Origin: Pseudobacteriovorax sp.
GTDB taxonomy: Bacteria > Bdellovibrionota_B > Oligoflexia > Oligoflexales > Oligoflexaceae
Assembly: GCA_013215145.1 (NCBI GenBank)
Contig: JABSRP010000052.1
Span: 1 to 44,983 of the forward strand
Direction of reading: 5' to 3'
Length of the DNA: 44,983 nt
Shown here: positions 16,677 through 24,984 of the stretch, piece after piece
How positions within the stretch are numbered: the stretch's first letter is position 1
How the letters are laid out: each line of letters opens with the position of its first letter
Position numbers and translations under genes: made by a program
The notes under the pieces: generated by a model
Seen by the model: only the letters and a program-made list of their open reading frames with translations
What the model was told of the DNA's origin: nothing
Databases searched by the model: none

Positions 16677-18883
16677 AACAAGTCATAGTGCTATCGAGAT
16701 TATTTTCCTCGTTTTTATTACTGGTTACAACTTTGTTAGTAGCTATGGGTGTTTATCTGACATTTATAGTTTACAACAGCACTGAATATGTAGAAACCTG
16801 GGCAAACAACCAACAGACATCTATTGAACAAGGTAATCTGTTTCATGCTCTCTCCTCTCTTGAAAGAGAGGTTGGCGACTCCTCTGATTTTATCGGGCTT
16901 CGTTTTGTCAAGCAAAATGAAAATAAGATCACCGATTTAGCTGCTTTTGGTCAATTCTTCCTTATCGATATCAATGACCTTAAAGATCTGAATCAAAATA
17001 TATCATATGAAATTTCTGGAATTTATAAAATCAAGGTATTTTTCAGGTTTTCTCACAGCAAAAACTTGAAGTTGGTATTTCTATTTTCCTATGTAGGAGT
17101 TTTTTATTTTGCCTTATTGGTTTGGGTAGTAATCAATTTTCTCTCTTTCTTGGGATATTCAGTTTTCCATCTCGTCGCAAAAAAAGAGGAGCAACGACGC
17201 ATCGAGCTTGTCAGCCTGGTTTTTTCGACTCTATTGGAAAATGAATCTGTAGAATATGCAGAGGTCCCCAAAGGCTTCGGAAAAAACTGGGTTTCTATTA
17301 GCAAAACATTTGAAAGACTGAAGGAGGAGCTTTCAACAGCTGCAGCCAATAGATCTATTGTACAAACCACACAAATGCTCGCTCATGATGTTCGCAAACC
17401 ATTCTCTATGATCAAGGCCCTGATTTCATTGATCAACGAACAAGCATCTGCAGAAGAGGTTAAGATCATTTTGAACGAGAACATTCCTATTGTTTCACGT
17501 GCCATCTCTTCTGTAGAAGCTATGATTCAAGACGTGATGGAAATTGGATCAGCATCAGATTTGATGATCGAAAGAATCCCAATTGATCAATTAATTCATC
17601 AAAACCTGCAGTCTGTTTTCCAATTCCGCTCCGATCTTGATATTCAGTTAAGCTATGATTTTGAAAAAAATTTTATAACTTTAGTAGATCTCAATAAATA
17701 TAACCGTGTCATAGGAAATATTCTAAGTAATGCCATAGAACATATGAATGGAACTGGCAAAATTTGGTTTCGAGCAAAGATTGATGATAATAGTTTTATG
17801 TCTTTCTCCATTGGTAACTCCGACACCCACATTCCTGAAGAAGATCAAACAAAGCTCTTCGATGCATTTTATACAAAAGGAAAAAAAGGCGGTACTGGCC
17901 TGGGACTTGCCATAGTCAAAAAAATAGTAGAATCGCATGGCGGCTCGATTCAGTGCCGTTCATCCAAAATCTTCGGCACAGAGTTCTCTTTAAAAATCCC
18001 AATAGACCCCACAGAATCAAACGACACTATTGATTTACCACTTCATTCTCAAACACTAAAAGCTAATGACAGTGCTATTGTCACAGAAAAACAAAGAGAT
18101 GCACCTAAACTTACCGACAATGTTAAAAATGGAATATCGAAGGTATTTATCATTGATGATGAAAATATTTATATCGATACCATAGCTTCACAAATCAAAA
18201 ATCTACAAATTGCTGCTAAGATTTTTCGATTCAATGATCATTCTAATCTTTATCAATCGATTCATATTGAAAAACCTCATTTGATCATTCTAGATGTGGA
18301 CCTTAAGCTTGGCAGCCTCAATGGCTTTGATATTTGTCGAAGGATTCGAGAAAAAGGATATACTGGTATTCTGTGTATTCATTCAAATCGAGGCCTCCTT
18401 GAATACCAACCTAAAGCGATAGAGGCAGGGGCAGACTATTTTCTCCCCAAACCGGTGAGCCGGACAGAGTTGCTATTACTTTTACAAAAGTGTGGCGAGC
18501 TCAAAGAGACAGCACAAAAAAAGCAAATTTTGGTATTCGAAGATGAAGCCATTTTTAGACGTCAGTGGAAACGAGCTGCCGGCAATAGGAATATTCAAAC
18601 CTTTGAAAACTGGAATGATTTTCATAGCAACCATATCGATAAAGTCGACTGGAAAAAACTAGATTTTGTCGTCACAGATTATTACCTAACAAACGGAGAG
18701 ACCGGTATTGATATCGTCGATAAGATTCGAGCTATGGGTTGGAAAGGAGAAATCTACCTAAGCTCAAATATTGCTGAACTACCAAAACACGTGCGAAGTC
18801 TTTTCGCTGGTATATTTGGTAAGGATCCAAAGACAATCCTCGCTAAAATCGACTCCCTAAAATTGCAGACTAACAATACTTGA
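16667..18883 (+). CDS. Hybrid sensor histidine kinase with two receiver domains
   Basis: A 738-residue inner-membrane protein. Two membrane segments (about 9-33 and 140-168) enclose a periplasmic sensor of roughly 105 residues. The dimerisation box is LAHDVRKPF with H240. The ATPase domain shows NILSNAIEH and GTGLGLAIVKKIVESHGG, but the G1 box reads IGNSDTHIP, without the usual DxGxG. Two receivers follow: the first with D543 (IILDVDL) and K in PKPVS, the second with D671 (VVTDYYL) and K in FGKDP. There is no DNA-binding output. GAGG lies seven bases before the ATG. It is translationally coupled to the YcaO gene, so it probably senses the operon's peptide product, perhaps through the binding protein. 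Confidence 0.9.
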   Translation: MLIKQVIVLSRLFSSFLLLVTTLLVAMGVYLTFIVYNSTEYVETWANNQQTSIEQGNLFHALSSLEREVGDSSDFIGLRFVKQNENKITDLAAFGQFFLIDINDLKDLNQNISYEISGIYKIKVFFRFSHSKNLKLVFLFSYVGVFYFALLVWVVINFLSFLGYSVFHLVAKKEEQRRIELVSLVFSTLLENESVEYAEVPKGFGKNWVSISKTFERLKEELSTAAANRSIVQTTQMLAHDVRKPFSMIKALISLINEQASAEEVKIILNENIPIVSRAISSVEAMIQDVMEIGSASDLMIERIPIDQLIHQNLQSVFQFRSDLDIQLSYDFEKNFITLVDLNKYNRVIGNILSNAIEHMNGTGKIWFRAKIDDNSFMSFSIGNSDTHIPEEDQTKLFDAFYTKGKKGGTGLGLAIVKKIVESHGGSIQCRSSKIFGTEFSLKIPIDPTESNDTIDLPLHSQTLKANDSAIVTEKQRDAPKLTDNVKNGISKVFIIDDENIYIDTIASQIKNLQIAAKIFRFNDHSNLYQSIHIEKPHLIILDVDLKLGSLNGFDICRRIREKGYTGILCIHSNRGLLEYQPKAIEAGADYFLPKPVSRTELLLLLQKCGELKETAQKKQILVFEDEAIFRRQWKRAAGNRNIQTFENWNDFHSNHIDKVDWKKLDFVVTDYYLTNGETGIDIVDKIRAMGWKGEIYLSSNIAELPKHVRSLFAGIFGKDPKTILAKIDSLKLQTNNT

Positions 18884-18943
18884 AATCAACTTTAACCCAA
18901 CAAAAAAAAACAGAGTACACTTTACCGCAGAAAGGACCTTGAT

Positions 18944-19092
18944 TTGAATCACCTCTGATTTTTATGGGAAAATATCCCTTTAGTTCTAAAACTTACGAGT
19001 CATAGTATCTACCATACCCCACATTATACAGGGCTGACGAAGTGTTTTAGATCTAAAGGGATATTTTCCCATAAAAATCAGAGGCGATTCAA
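18944..19092. repeat. Long hairpin repeat, copy 1 (49-bp stem, 51-nt loop)
   Basis: Arms 18944-18992 and 19044-19092 pair over 49 bp with only two mismatches. The loop (18993-19043, 51 nt) starts TTACGAGT and ends ACAGGGCTGACGAAGT, both identical in copy 2. Each arm also contains a small local dyad (GGGA 18966-18969 with TCCC 18975-18978). It lies 60 bp after the kinase stop. The element has no coding potential. It may be a structured RNA, an ssDNA hairpin or a palindromic mobile element. Confidence 0.95.
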
Positions 19093-19176
19093 CTACCAGC
19101 TAGTAAACTCCAACTCTTCACCAAAAAACAGCGCAAAATCTTCTATAAAAATAACCATTTGCCATTACTGAGCATA

Positions 19177-19327
19177 AGTTGCAACATCTCGGATTTTTGT
19201 GGAAGTTATCTTCTTGGATATAAAACTTACGAGTTTGAGACTCTACCAAACTACACCTAAAACAGGGCTGACGAAGTGTTTTATATCCAAGAAGATAACT
19301 TCCACAAAAATCCGAGATGTTGCAACT
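19177..19327. repeat. Long hairpin repeat, copy 2 (perfect 50-bp stem, 51-nt loop)
   Basis: Arms 19177-19226 and 19278-19327 are exact reverse complements over 50 bp. The loop (19227-19277) is 51 nt, as in copy 1, and shares TTACGAGT, CTACCA and ACAGGGCTGACGAAGT. The stem sequence differs from copy 1 at many positions, yet pairing is kept: TTTTTATGG in copy 1 and TTTTTGTGG in copy 2 each match their own partner arm. The local dyad is also kept with changed bases (GAAG 19202-19205 with CTTC 19210-19213). Copies are separated by 84 bp. Confidence 0.95.
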
Positions 19328-19378
19328 ACAGACTACCAACTGCTAGATATGAGCGAAGACTGGACTAGTAAATGCGTA

Positions 19379-19409
19379 ACTCTTGAGGCTATTCATACCC
19401 TTCAAGAGT
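19379..19409 (-). terminator. Terminator-like hairpin downstream of the GHL10-type gene
   Basis: ACTCTTGAGG (19379-19388) pairs with the CC/TTCAAGAGT side (19398-19409) with one bulge. It lies 17 bp past the stop of the minus-strand gene at 19426. No strong T-run follows. Confidence 0.4.
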
Positions 19410-19425
19410 CTCGCATAAAAAAGCC

Positions 19426-20712
19426 CTATCTCACTGTTCTCATAGCATCTAAAAGCTCATCATTATTAATTAATTGCGCTGCCTCAAATAGAATAAAGTC
19501 ATCACCACGAGACAACTGGTGTCTCATGACCGTAATAATCTCATCATTCGACAACAAACGCCCATTGGCAAATCCAGCTATCCCAATCCCGGTCAATTGT
19601 CCCCGAAAACCTCTGGGAGCCTGAAAGCACTCTTGGGATTTCAAAATCGCTTCTGCTGTGCTCCGATAGCATTGAATAATCATTCTATCCACGGGCCAAT
19701 TCTGCCAAGCAGCTAAATAGGCGTTTTCGGCGAAGGGCTGCGGAAGATGACTCATTTCAAAAATCTTGCCAGGATGGTTTCTTTTGAAATCAGCAATCAT
19801 GGCTAGAACAAATCGATCCAGTTTTTGTTTGTACGCGTTAGCTTGACTAGCAAAAATTCTAGCTTCACTTAGGTATTCGATACCATCGTCGACATGAACG
19901 CGATCGACTCCGGGATAGGCCATCACATCACTGAGAGCGGTAAAAATCATCTGCCGCACATCGCTGCGATCAAGGTTTAGCGTGGGAAACGATTCATCTA
20001 TAGAGATGGCCTCGATCATGTCCGGGTTTTCATTAGCGAAGGCATACTTCACCTGCAAGGAGCGTTCAAACCAAGGAACAACTCGCATTCCAGGAGCCAG
20101 CTGTCGGGTTAGTTGTAAAAATCGGCCGAAAACATCTCCCTGGGAGTCGCAGTATGGCATAGAATCGGTTTTAAAGTAGGCACAGGAATAGCGAGAGACC
20201 ACCGGATAAAGTGTATTAAGACCGGCACGCCTGGCATTCGTGATCACCTCTCTCATACTACGCTCGCTAGCAAGCCACAGATGACTAATCCACACACCCT
20301 TGATGGGCCCTTGGACTTCAGCAGGAGGAGGAACAACTACGGGCGGATTTGATGGTGGTGGTAATGGAGGTAGCACTGGCGACGGCTGCGGCGTAGGCTG
20401 GCTTTGCTCTGTAATCGTATAGTTAGCATTGGTACCTACTAGCCAACCACTTTTAAAGCTTCCACATTCCGTTGGTAATCGATTGGCGAAAAGCTTGACG
20501 TCTCCCTGCGCATTGCTGCGATGAGAAAACACCTCGAAGGAACTTCCCGCAGGGATCACACATAGCTCCGAGCGTGCCGATTCTTGCGCCCACAACTGGG
20601 TATCTCTTTGAAACGCGAATTGGGCCTGCCCTACCGCAACATTTGCCTCTAAGCCTAAGATACCAATCACAGCCCATTCGATGGACTTGCCGCATAGTCT
20701 TTTTATATTCAT
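19426..20712 (-). CDS. Secreted glycoside-hydrolase-like protein (GHL10/DUF187 type)
   Basis: A 428-residue exported protein. Residues 1-28 are a signal region. About 30-95 form a small Cys-containing beta domain, possibly SH3-like. A Pro-rich linker spans about 105-135. The rest (140-428) is a TIM-barrel domain of the family-10-like glycosyl hydrolase group: GVWISHLWLASERSMREVI, AGLNTLYPVVSRY, MRVVPWFERS, LNLDRSDVRQMIF, VDRVHVDDGIEY and DRMIIQCYRS. The acidic pair VDDG is a likely catalytic region. These enzymes are thought to act on envelope or environmental polysaccharides; the substrate is unknown. It is divergent from the sorbosone-dehydrogenase-like gene across a 270-bp gap. Confidence 0.83.
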   Translation of the reverse strand: MNIKRLCGKSIEWAVIGILGLEANVAVGQAQFAFQRDTQLWAQESARSELCVIPAGSSFEVFSHRSNAQGDVKLFANRLPTECGSFKSGWLVGTNANYTITEQSQPTPQPSPVLPPLPPPSNPPVVVPPPAEVQGPIKGVWISHLWLASERSMREVITNARRAGLNTLYPVVSRYSCAYFKTDSMPYCDSQGDVFGRFLQLTRQLAPGMRVVPWFERSLQVKYAFANENPDMIEAISIDESFPTLNLDRSDVRQMIFTALSDVMAYPGVDRVHVDDGIEYLSEARIFASQANAYKQKLDRFVLAMIADFKRNHPGKIFEMSHLPQPFAENAYLAAWQNWPVDRMIIQCYRSTAEAILKSQECFQAPRGFRGQLTGIGIAGFANGRLLSNDEIITVMRHQLSRGDDFILFEAAQLINNDELLDAMRTVR

Positions 20713-20982
20713 CTAATTTTCCTAAGTAAACGATTGCACGTGTTTGTGTCGCTACGCACTTTCATATAAATAAACTGCGTTATATGTCTTTTTGTAGGTA
20801 ATAAGGGCGAAAACAAGCTGTCATTGCTTTACCTTAACCATTTAGGGCTAGCATTCTTGGAAAAAGAACGATCACTTTGACCAATTGGCCAAGAAAATCT
20901 TGTTCACCGCGAGCACAGTAGGTTTCCCTTGACTGTTGGATGTGATAGGTTCCGGCAAATTTAGCGAAAAGGAGATCACATT

Positions 20983-22437
20983 TTGAGCCAATTTGTCAGA
21001 TTATGCTATGGGGCTATATTGACCCTAGGAGCCAGCACTTACTCGCAGGCACTGATGAGTCAGCCCCTATCACTTAACAGTGACGAAAGCGCCGAGCTTG
21101 TCTCAGCATTCCAAACATCCTGCGCCCCTTGCCATAGCCAATATGGTGGTGGCAGCGAGGAGCAGGTACTCAACACTATCATTAGCTCAGCTGATCGCGT
21201 CACCCCGAGACTCGCCAGCCAAAGCCGTCCGATGCCACCAGCCAATGCTCCGACTGCGATGCAGCTGACGACAGAAGAAAAGCGTCGACTCATAGGGCTG
21301 ATCGAGAAAGCTACTGCCGACAGCAGCAACCCTCCCATCGAAACCGACCTTCCTCTTGATGAACTAACGTTACCTAAGGGCTTTAAGATTGAAGTCATTG
21401 CCGAAATTCCTAGCGCCAGATCCATGACATATGCCGCTGATGGAATTTTGTATGTGGGCACCGGCGGACTTTCTAATCCCGATACCAAGGTTTATGGCAT
21501 TCCCTACATTCCAGGTCAGTCAAACCCGACTCAGCCGGTGATGCTAGCCACAGGTTTGGATAATCCCAACGGAGTGACGGTTATTGGCAACGATTTGTAT
21601 GTAGCCGAACGCACTAAGATTAGCCGCTACCGCAACGCGGCTACCGCTGTTCGCTCTGGCAGTCGCCTCTCAAGCCGAGAAACAGTTTTCGACCAATTTC
21701 CCAATGCCCGCTCCCATTCTTGGAAGTACCTAAGAGCTAGCACCGACGGAGAATTGTTTGTGGCCCAGGGAGCCCCTTGCAATATATGTGATCCCGAAAG
21801 TTCCGCCACAACTGCTGGCGAGTATCTGCGACTGTTTGCCATCAACCCCAATACTGGCGTCCGACGTGAGGTTGCTACTGGTATCCGCAACACGGTTGGA
21901 TTCGACTGGGACCCCGTGACAGCTGATTTATGGTTCACCGACAATGGTCGCGATCAAATGGGTGACGATCTACCGCCGGATGAGCTGAACCGTATTTCCG
22001 CGACTAATCAGCACTTTGGCTACCCCTATTGCCACGGCACAGGTATCCGAGACCCTCAGTTTGGTCGCAGATCTGACTGTAGCGCCTCCGGCCCTTACGT
22101 ATCACCCATGATAGATCTACCAGCACACGTGGCGGCACTGGGTATGCGATTCTACCGTGGTGATATGTTTCCTAGCGTTCCTAGTGCTCGCAGTGTGTTT
22201 ATCGCCGAGCATGGGTCTTGGAATCGATCAGTACCCGATGGTTACCGCGTATCTCGAGTGATCGTCAGCGCCGATGGAGAAAGAGCGTTATCCTACGAGT
22301 CTTTCGTCAGCGGATGGCTAAATGCTGATGGATCGCGATGGGGCCGACCGGTGGACATCGAAAACCTTCCCGACGGTTCCATCTTAATTTCAGACGACTA
22401 TGCAGGGGTGATTTACCGCCTGTATTATGCCCTGTAG
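20983..22437 (+). CDS. Cytochrome c / PQQ-type sorbosone (glucose) dehydrogenase-like protein
   Basis: A 484-residue periplasmic protein. A signal peptide (residues 1-23) precedes a short c-type cytochrome domain with CAPCH at about residues 47-51 and RPMPP as a possible Met ligand. Residues about 125-484 form a six-bladed beta-propeller of the glucose/sorbosone dehydrogenase type: GFKIEVIAEIPSARSMTYA, GLDNPNGVTVIGNDLYVA, GIRNTVGFDWDP, LWFTDNGRDQMGDDLPPDE, HFGYPYCHG and IAEHGSWNRS. It would oxidise a sugar or aldehyde with PQQ and pass electrons to the heme. The usual order puts the heme after or before the propeller, so this fusion is normal. The start is TTG at 20983, with GGAG eight bases upstream. 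Confidence 0.9.
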   Translation: MSQFVRLCYGAILTLGASTYSQALMSQPLSLNSDESAELVSAFQTSCAPCHSQYGGGSEEQVLNTIISSADRVTPRLASQSRPMPPANAPTAMQLTTEEKRRLIGLIEKATADSSNPPIETDLPLDELTLPKGFKIEVIAEIPSARSMTYAADGILYVGTGGLSNPDTKVYGIPYIPGQSNPTQPVMLATGLDNPNGVTVIGNDLYVAERTKISRYRNAATAVRSGSRLSSRETVFDQFPNARSHSWKYLRASTDGELFVAQGAPCNICDPESSATTAGEYLRLFAINPNTGVRREVATGIRNTVGFDWDPVTADLWFTDNGRDQMGDDLPPDELNRISATNQHFGYPYCHGTGIRDPQFGRRSDCSASGPYVSPMIDLPAHVAALGMRFYRGDMFPSVPSARSVFIAEHGSWNRSVPDGYRVSRVIVSADGERALSYESFVSGWLNADGSRWGRPVDIENLPDGSILISDDYAGVIYRLYYAL

Positions 22438-22539
22438 TAAGATAAAACAGAACGTGCTGGGATCCTTTGACCGGATTTCCGCCGAAAAACCGACATTAGG
22501 TTCTCCTCATTGATTCAACAGAACAATAAAGGTAAAGCT

Positions 22540-22974
22540 TTGACATTTACACTAGACGAAAAACTAGCCGAAGACTGCATCTTACTTGGTGAGATGAATT
22601 TGTGCTCACTATTGTTGATGAACGATCAGCGATTTCCTTGGTTTATTTTGGTTCCAAGAGTTTCCGGAGCTGAAGAGCTTTTTGAACTGAATCGTGACGA
22701 TCAGATCAGCCTCCAAATCGAGAGTAATCTGCTCGATCAAGCCCTTAAGAATACTCTAAACCCCACTACCTTAAATGTAGGTAGCCTAGGTAATGTTGTC
22801 AGGCAGCTGCATATTCATCATATTGCCCGATTTGAAAGCGATGACTGCTGGCCCGATCCAGTGTGGGGCCAACAGGGGGGACGCCCTTACACCGAATCGT
22901 CGCAAAAAAAATTGACCCAACCCATCTTAGAGGCATTAGGGCGACACATTAGACCTCCCGTCGCCCTAGCTTAG
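22540..22974 (+). CDS. HIT-domain protein
   Basis: A 144-residue protein of the histidine-triad superfamily. The triad is LHIHHIARF (H-x-H-x pattern), followed by WPDPVWGQ, which is typical of a HIT subfamily in proteobacteria. The N-terminus FTLDEKLAEDC and LLMNDQRFPWFILVPR match the usual start of that subfamily. I place the start at TTG 22540 because AAAGG lies seven bases upstream and the protein then has the family's usual beginning; a TTG at 22510 is in frame without a site. HIT proteins hydrolyse or transfer nucleotides from phosphoramidates or dinucleotides. The physiological substrate is unknown. Confidence 0.88.
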   Translation: MTFTLDEKLAEDCILLGEMNLCSLLLMNDQRFPWFILVPRVSGAEELFELNRDDQISLQIESNLLDQALKNTLNPTTLNVGSLGNVVRQLHIHHIARFESDDCWPDPVWGQQGGRPYTESSQKKLTQPILEALGRHIRPPVALA

Positions 22975-23065
22975 ATGAATTTAAGGCACAACGCTGACAT
23001 CGGAAAACGGCTTGGCTCATGATGTTTTGGGTGCAAATCGTTTTCTGAATTGACATGATACTTTC

Positions 23066-23929
23066 CTAAGCCCTAGTTAAATGCTCTTCAAGGAGGGATT
23101 TAATACGATCAGGCATCTCCATATGAAGGTGATGTCCACCCTCCATCTGCACGGCAGTAACATCTTTAAAATAAGACAACCTTTGCTCCATTTTTTTGTG
23201 ATAGTGGGAAAAAACGCCGCCATCAGCCCGGATCGATAGTACCGGACAAGCTACCGAAGAAAGAAAACTCTTCACCTGATCCTCGTTAAAGGCATACAAG
23301 CTCGGCAGCTGAAGCAAAGGATCATATCCCCAAGAGTAAGAGCCGTCGGGTGATTCTAGCAGATGATGACTCACGATCATCCGGGCATGATCAAGGCCTA
23401 GACCTGAGACCTTTGCCCATTTTTCTGCCGCCTCGTCCAACCCAGCAAAGGATCGAGTGGGTCGATTGAGCCAAACGTCTCTGGCCTCGACTCGCTTTTG
23501 GAATCGACTAGCCAGGCCATCTTCGTCTTTAGCTACAGGCCCAACCGATTCGATCATCGTCAAAGTTTTCAGTCGCTTAGAAAACGCTCCCGCAAAAAGG
23601 CAAGCAACTATCCCACCCATCGAGTGCCCCACTAGGTGGAATTGTTCGATACCGAGGTCTCGGGTTAGCTGATATAGAGTCTGGCAGTGGGTAAACAGAT
23701 CGTAGCCAAAACGCCCTTGCAGGTGATGGGAGCGGCCATGACCAAGAAAGTCCATAGCTAAAAATCGATGGGTCTGCGAACCCAATTCCGATAAAGGCTG
23801 ATAAGATCCGACATTATCTAGCCATCCATGAAGGCATAGTACGGGTTCCCCCTGAGGATGCCCCCAAGTTCTCAATTGAATCGTAAGCTGGGAATCGGAT
23901 AAGGAATGCCGAAATTCTTCAATAGTCAA
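23066..23929 (-). CDS. Alpha/beta hydrolase
   Basis: A 287-residue cytoplasmic alpha/beta-hydrolase. The oxyanion region is LCLHGWLDNVGSY, the nucleophile elbow is VGHSMGG, an Asp lies in SIRADGG and the catalytic His in GGHHLHME. Length and order match the MEST/serine hydrolase-like group. The start is TTG at 23929, with AGGA about ten bases upstream. It is followed (on the minus strand) by the HIT gene's 3' end, in convergent order, and preceded by a receiver gene 45 bp upstream, so it may be co-transcribed with the receiver and GNAT genes. The substrate is unknown. Confidence 0.88.
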   Translation of the reverse strand: MTIEEFRHSLSDSQLTIQLRTWGHPQGEPVLCLHGWLDNVGSYQPLSELGSQTHRFLAMDFLGHGRSHHLQGRFGYDLFTHCQTLYQLTRDLGIEQFHLVGHSMGGIVACLFAGAFSKRLKTLTMIESVGPVAKDEDGLASRFQKRVEARDVWLNRPTRSFAGLDEAAEKWAKVSGLGLDHARMIVSHHLLESPDGSYSWGYDPLLQLPSLYAFNEDQVKSFLSSVACPVLSIRADGGVFSHYHKKMEQRLSYFKDVTAVQMEGGHHLHMEMPDRIKSLLEEHLTRA

Positions 23930-23974
23930 TGGTATCAGGTCCTTTAGACTTAGGTGTATAAGGACCTCAATTTA

Positions 23975-24343
23975 TCAGCTCGCTTTGGGTTTTAACAGAA
24001 CCTTTGCAAGCTTTTTCATGCCGATAGGTTTTTTAAGAAAGTGATCTGCACCACGGGATTTTGCTTCCCACTCGACCCCCTGACCTGAGATAGCAATCAC
24101 CTGCTCGACGTGCTGCCTTTTTGCCAAGTCGATCATCTCGTAGCCACTTCGTTCTTGCATAAATATATCGGTGATAACAATATCAAAGGATTCGCGATCT
24201 AACATCTGACTCGCCTCGGCAATGGACTCCGGCAGCTTAACATCGTAACCGCCTTCTTTAAGCAGAGTTGCCAATGACTCAGCAAGATCGTGCTCATCAT
24301 CCATCAATAAAACGCGTCGCGAGCTCACCTTAGCCTCCCCCAT
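23975..24343 (-). CDS. Single-domain response regulator (receiver)
   Basis: A 122-residue CheY-like receiver. The acidic pair is in LLMDDEHD, the phospho-acceptor Asp in IVITDIFMQ, the switch Ser in VIAISGQG and the Lys in FLKKPIG. There is no output domain. It lies 24 bp downstream of a GNAT gene and 45 bp upstream of an alpha/beta hydrolase on the same strand. No kinase is adjacent; the window has several hybrid kinases that could use it. Confidence 0.92.
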   Translation of the reverse strand: MGEAKVSSRRVLLMDDEHDLAESLATLLKEGGYDVKLPESIAEASQMLDRESFDIVITDIFMQERSGYEMIDLAKRQHVEQVIAISGQGVEWEAKSRGADHFLKKPIGMKKLAKVLLKPKAS

Positions 24344-24367
24344 AGTACAAAACTCCCAAAACCTTCA

Positions 24368-24874
24368 TCATGTATTCAACAGATGGACACGATAAAGATG
24401 ATTACGCCGTCCTTCGATGCAAATTTCTTTATCAAATCTCATGCCTATCCTTTGAGCAGCGCCAATATCGGTCGACTGGTAAGGTTTGATCATAGAAATC
24501 AGATCGTGAATCGTTGTTTCCTTTTTCATATGTTGGACATAGGCCGAAGCGGCTTCTTCAGCATAACCCTTGCCGGCAAACTTAGGCAAAATTCTATAAT
24601 CTAATTCATGTTCGACACAGTCTTCCACTGTAGATGGCAGAACCCCACAGTAACCGACAAATTCAGAGTCTGCGTTGAGTATCGCCTTCACACCAATTTC
24701 GCCTGGAATTTTCTTATCAAGCCAAAATCGAAATAGTTCACGGGCTTCCTCATCGGAAAGAGGTCCGTTGAAGTCATACTTCATGACAGAAACATCTGTA
24801 AGGATTTTGACAAAGGACTCTTCAAATTCGAGCGAAATAGGCACCATGGTAAGCCGATGCGATTTAATGATCAT
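24368..24874 (-). CDS. GNAT acetyltransferase (RimJ/RimL type)
   Basis: A 168-residue GNAT enzyme. The ATG at 24874 is preceded by GGGGGAG six bases upstream, which decides against an in-frame start 13 codons earlier. RimJ/RimL features: SHRLTMVPIS at the N-terminus, EFVGYCGVLPS, HELDYRILPKFAGKGYAEEA (the acetyl-CoA pyrophosphate-binding turn), and AQRIGMRFDKE. It would acetylate an amino group of a protein N-terminus or a small molecule. The substrate cannot be read from the sequence. Confidence 0.9.
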   Translation of the reverse strand: MIIKSHRLTMVPISLEFEESFVKILTDVSVMKYDFNGPLSDEEARELFRFWLDKKIPGEIGVKAILNADSEFVGYCGVLPSTVEDCVEHELDYRILPKFAGKGYAEEAASAYVQHMKKETTIHDLISMIKPYQSTDIGAAQRIGMRFDKEICIEGRRNHLYRVHLLNT

Positions 24875-24984
24875 AGAACTGCTCCCCCTGCTTGATAACG
24901 ATGCTATCGTCAAACCCTAAGGATACTTGTCTATTTCCTATACCTATTTGTTTTGCTTGGATTTAAAGGGGAGGATTAAAAGGA

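Noticed and set aside
18944..19327. Integron attC sites
   Set aside because: The ends do not match the RYYYAAC and GTTRRRY core sites, no integrase is present, and here the loop is conserved while the stems vary, the reverse of attC.
18944..19327. Retron ncRNA
   Set aside because: No reverse transcriptase lies in the window and the folded shape does not show the usual msr/msd layout. It was kept only as an unexplained hairpin family.
19118..19624. Open frames of 73 and 141 codons across the second hairpin
   Set aside because: They only read through the inverted arms and antisense to the GHL10-type gene, and have no ribosome binding site or family resemblance.
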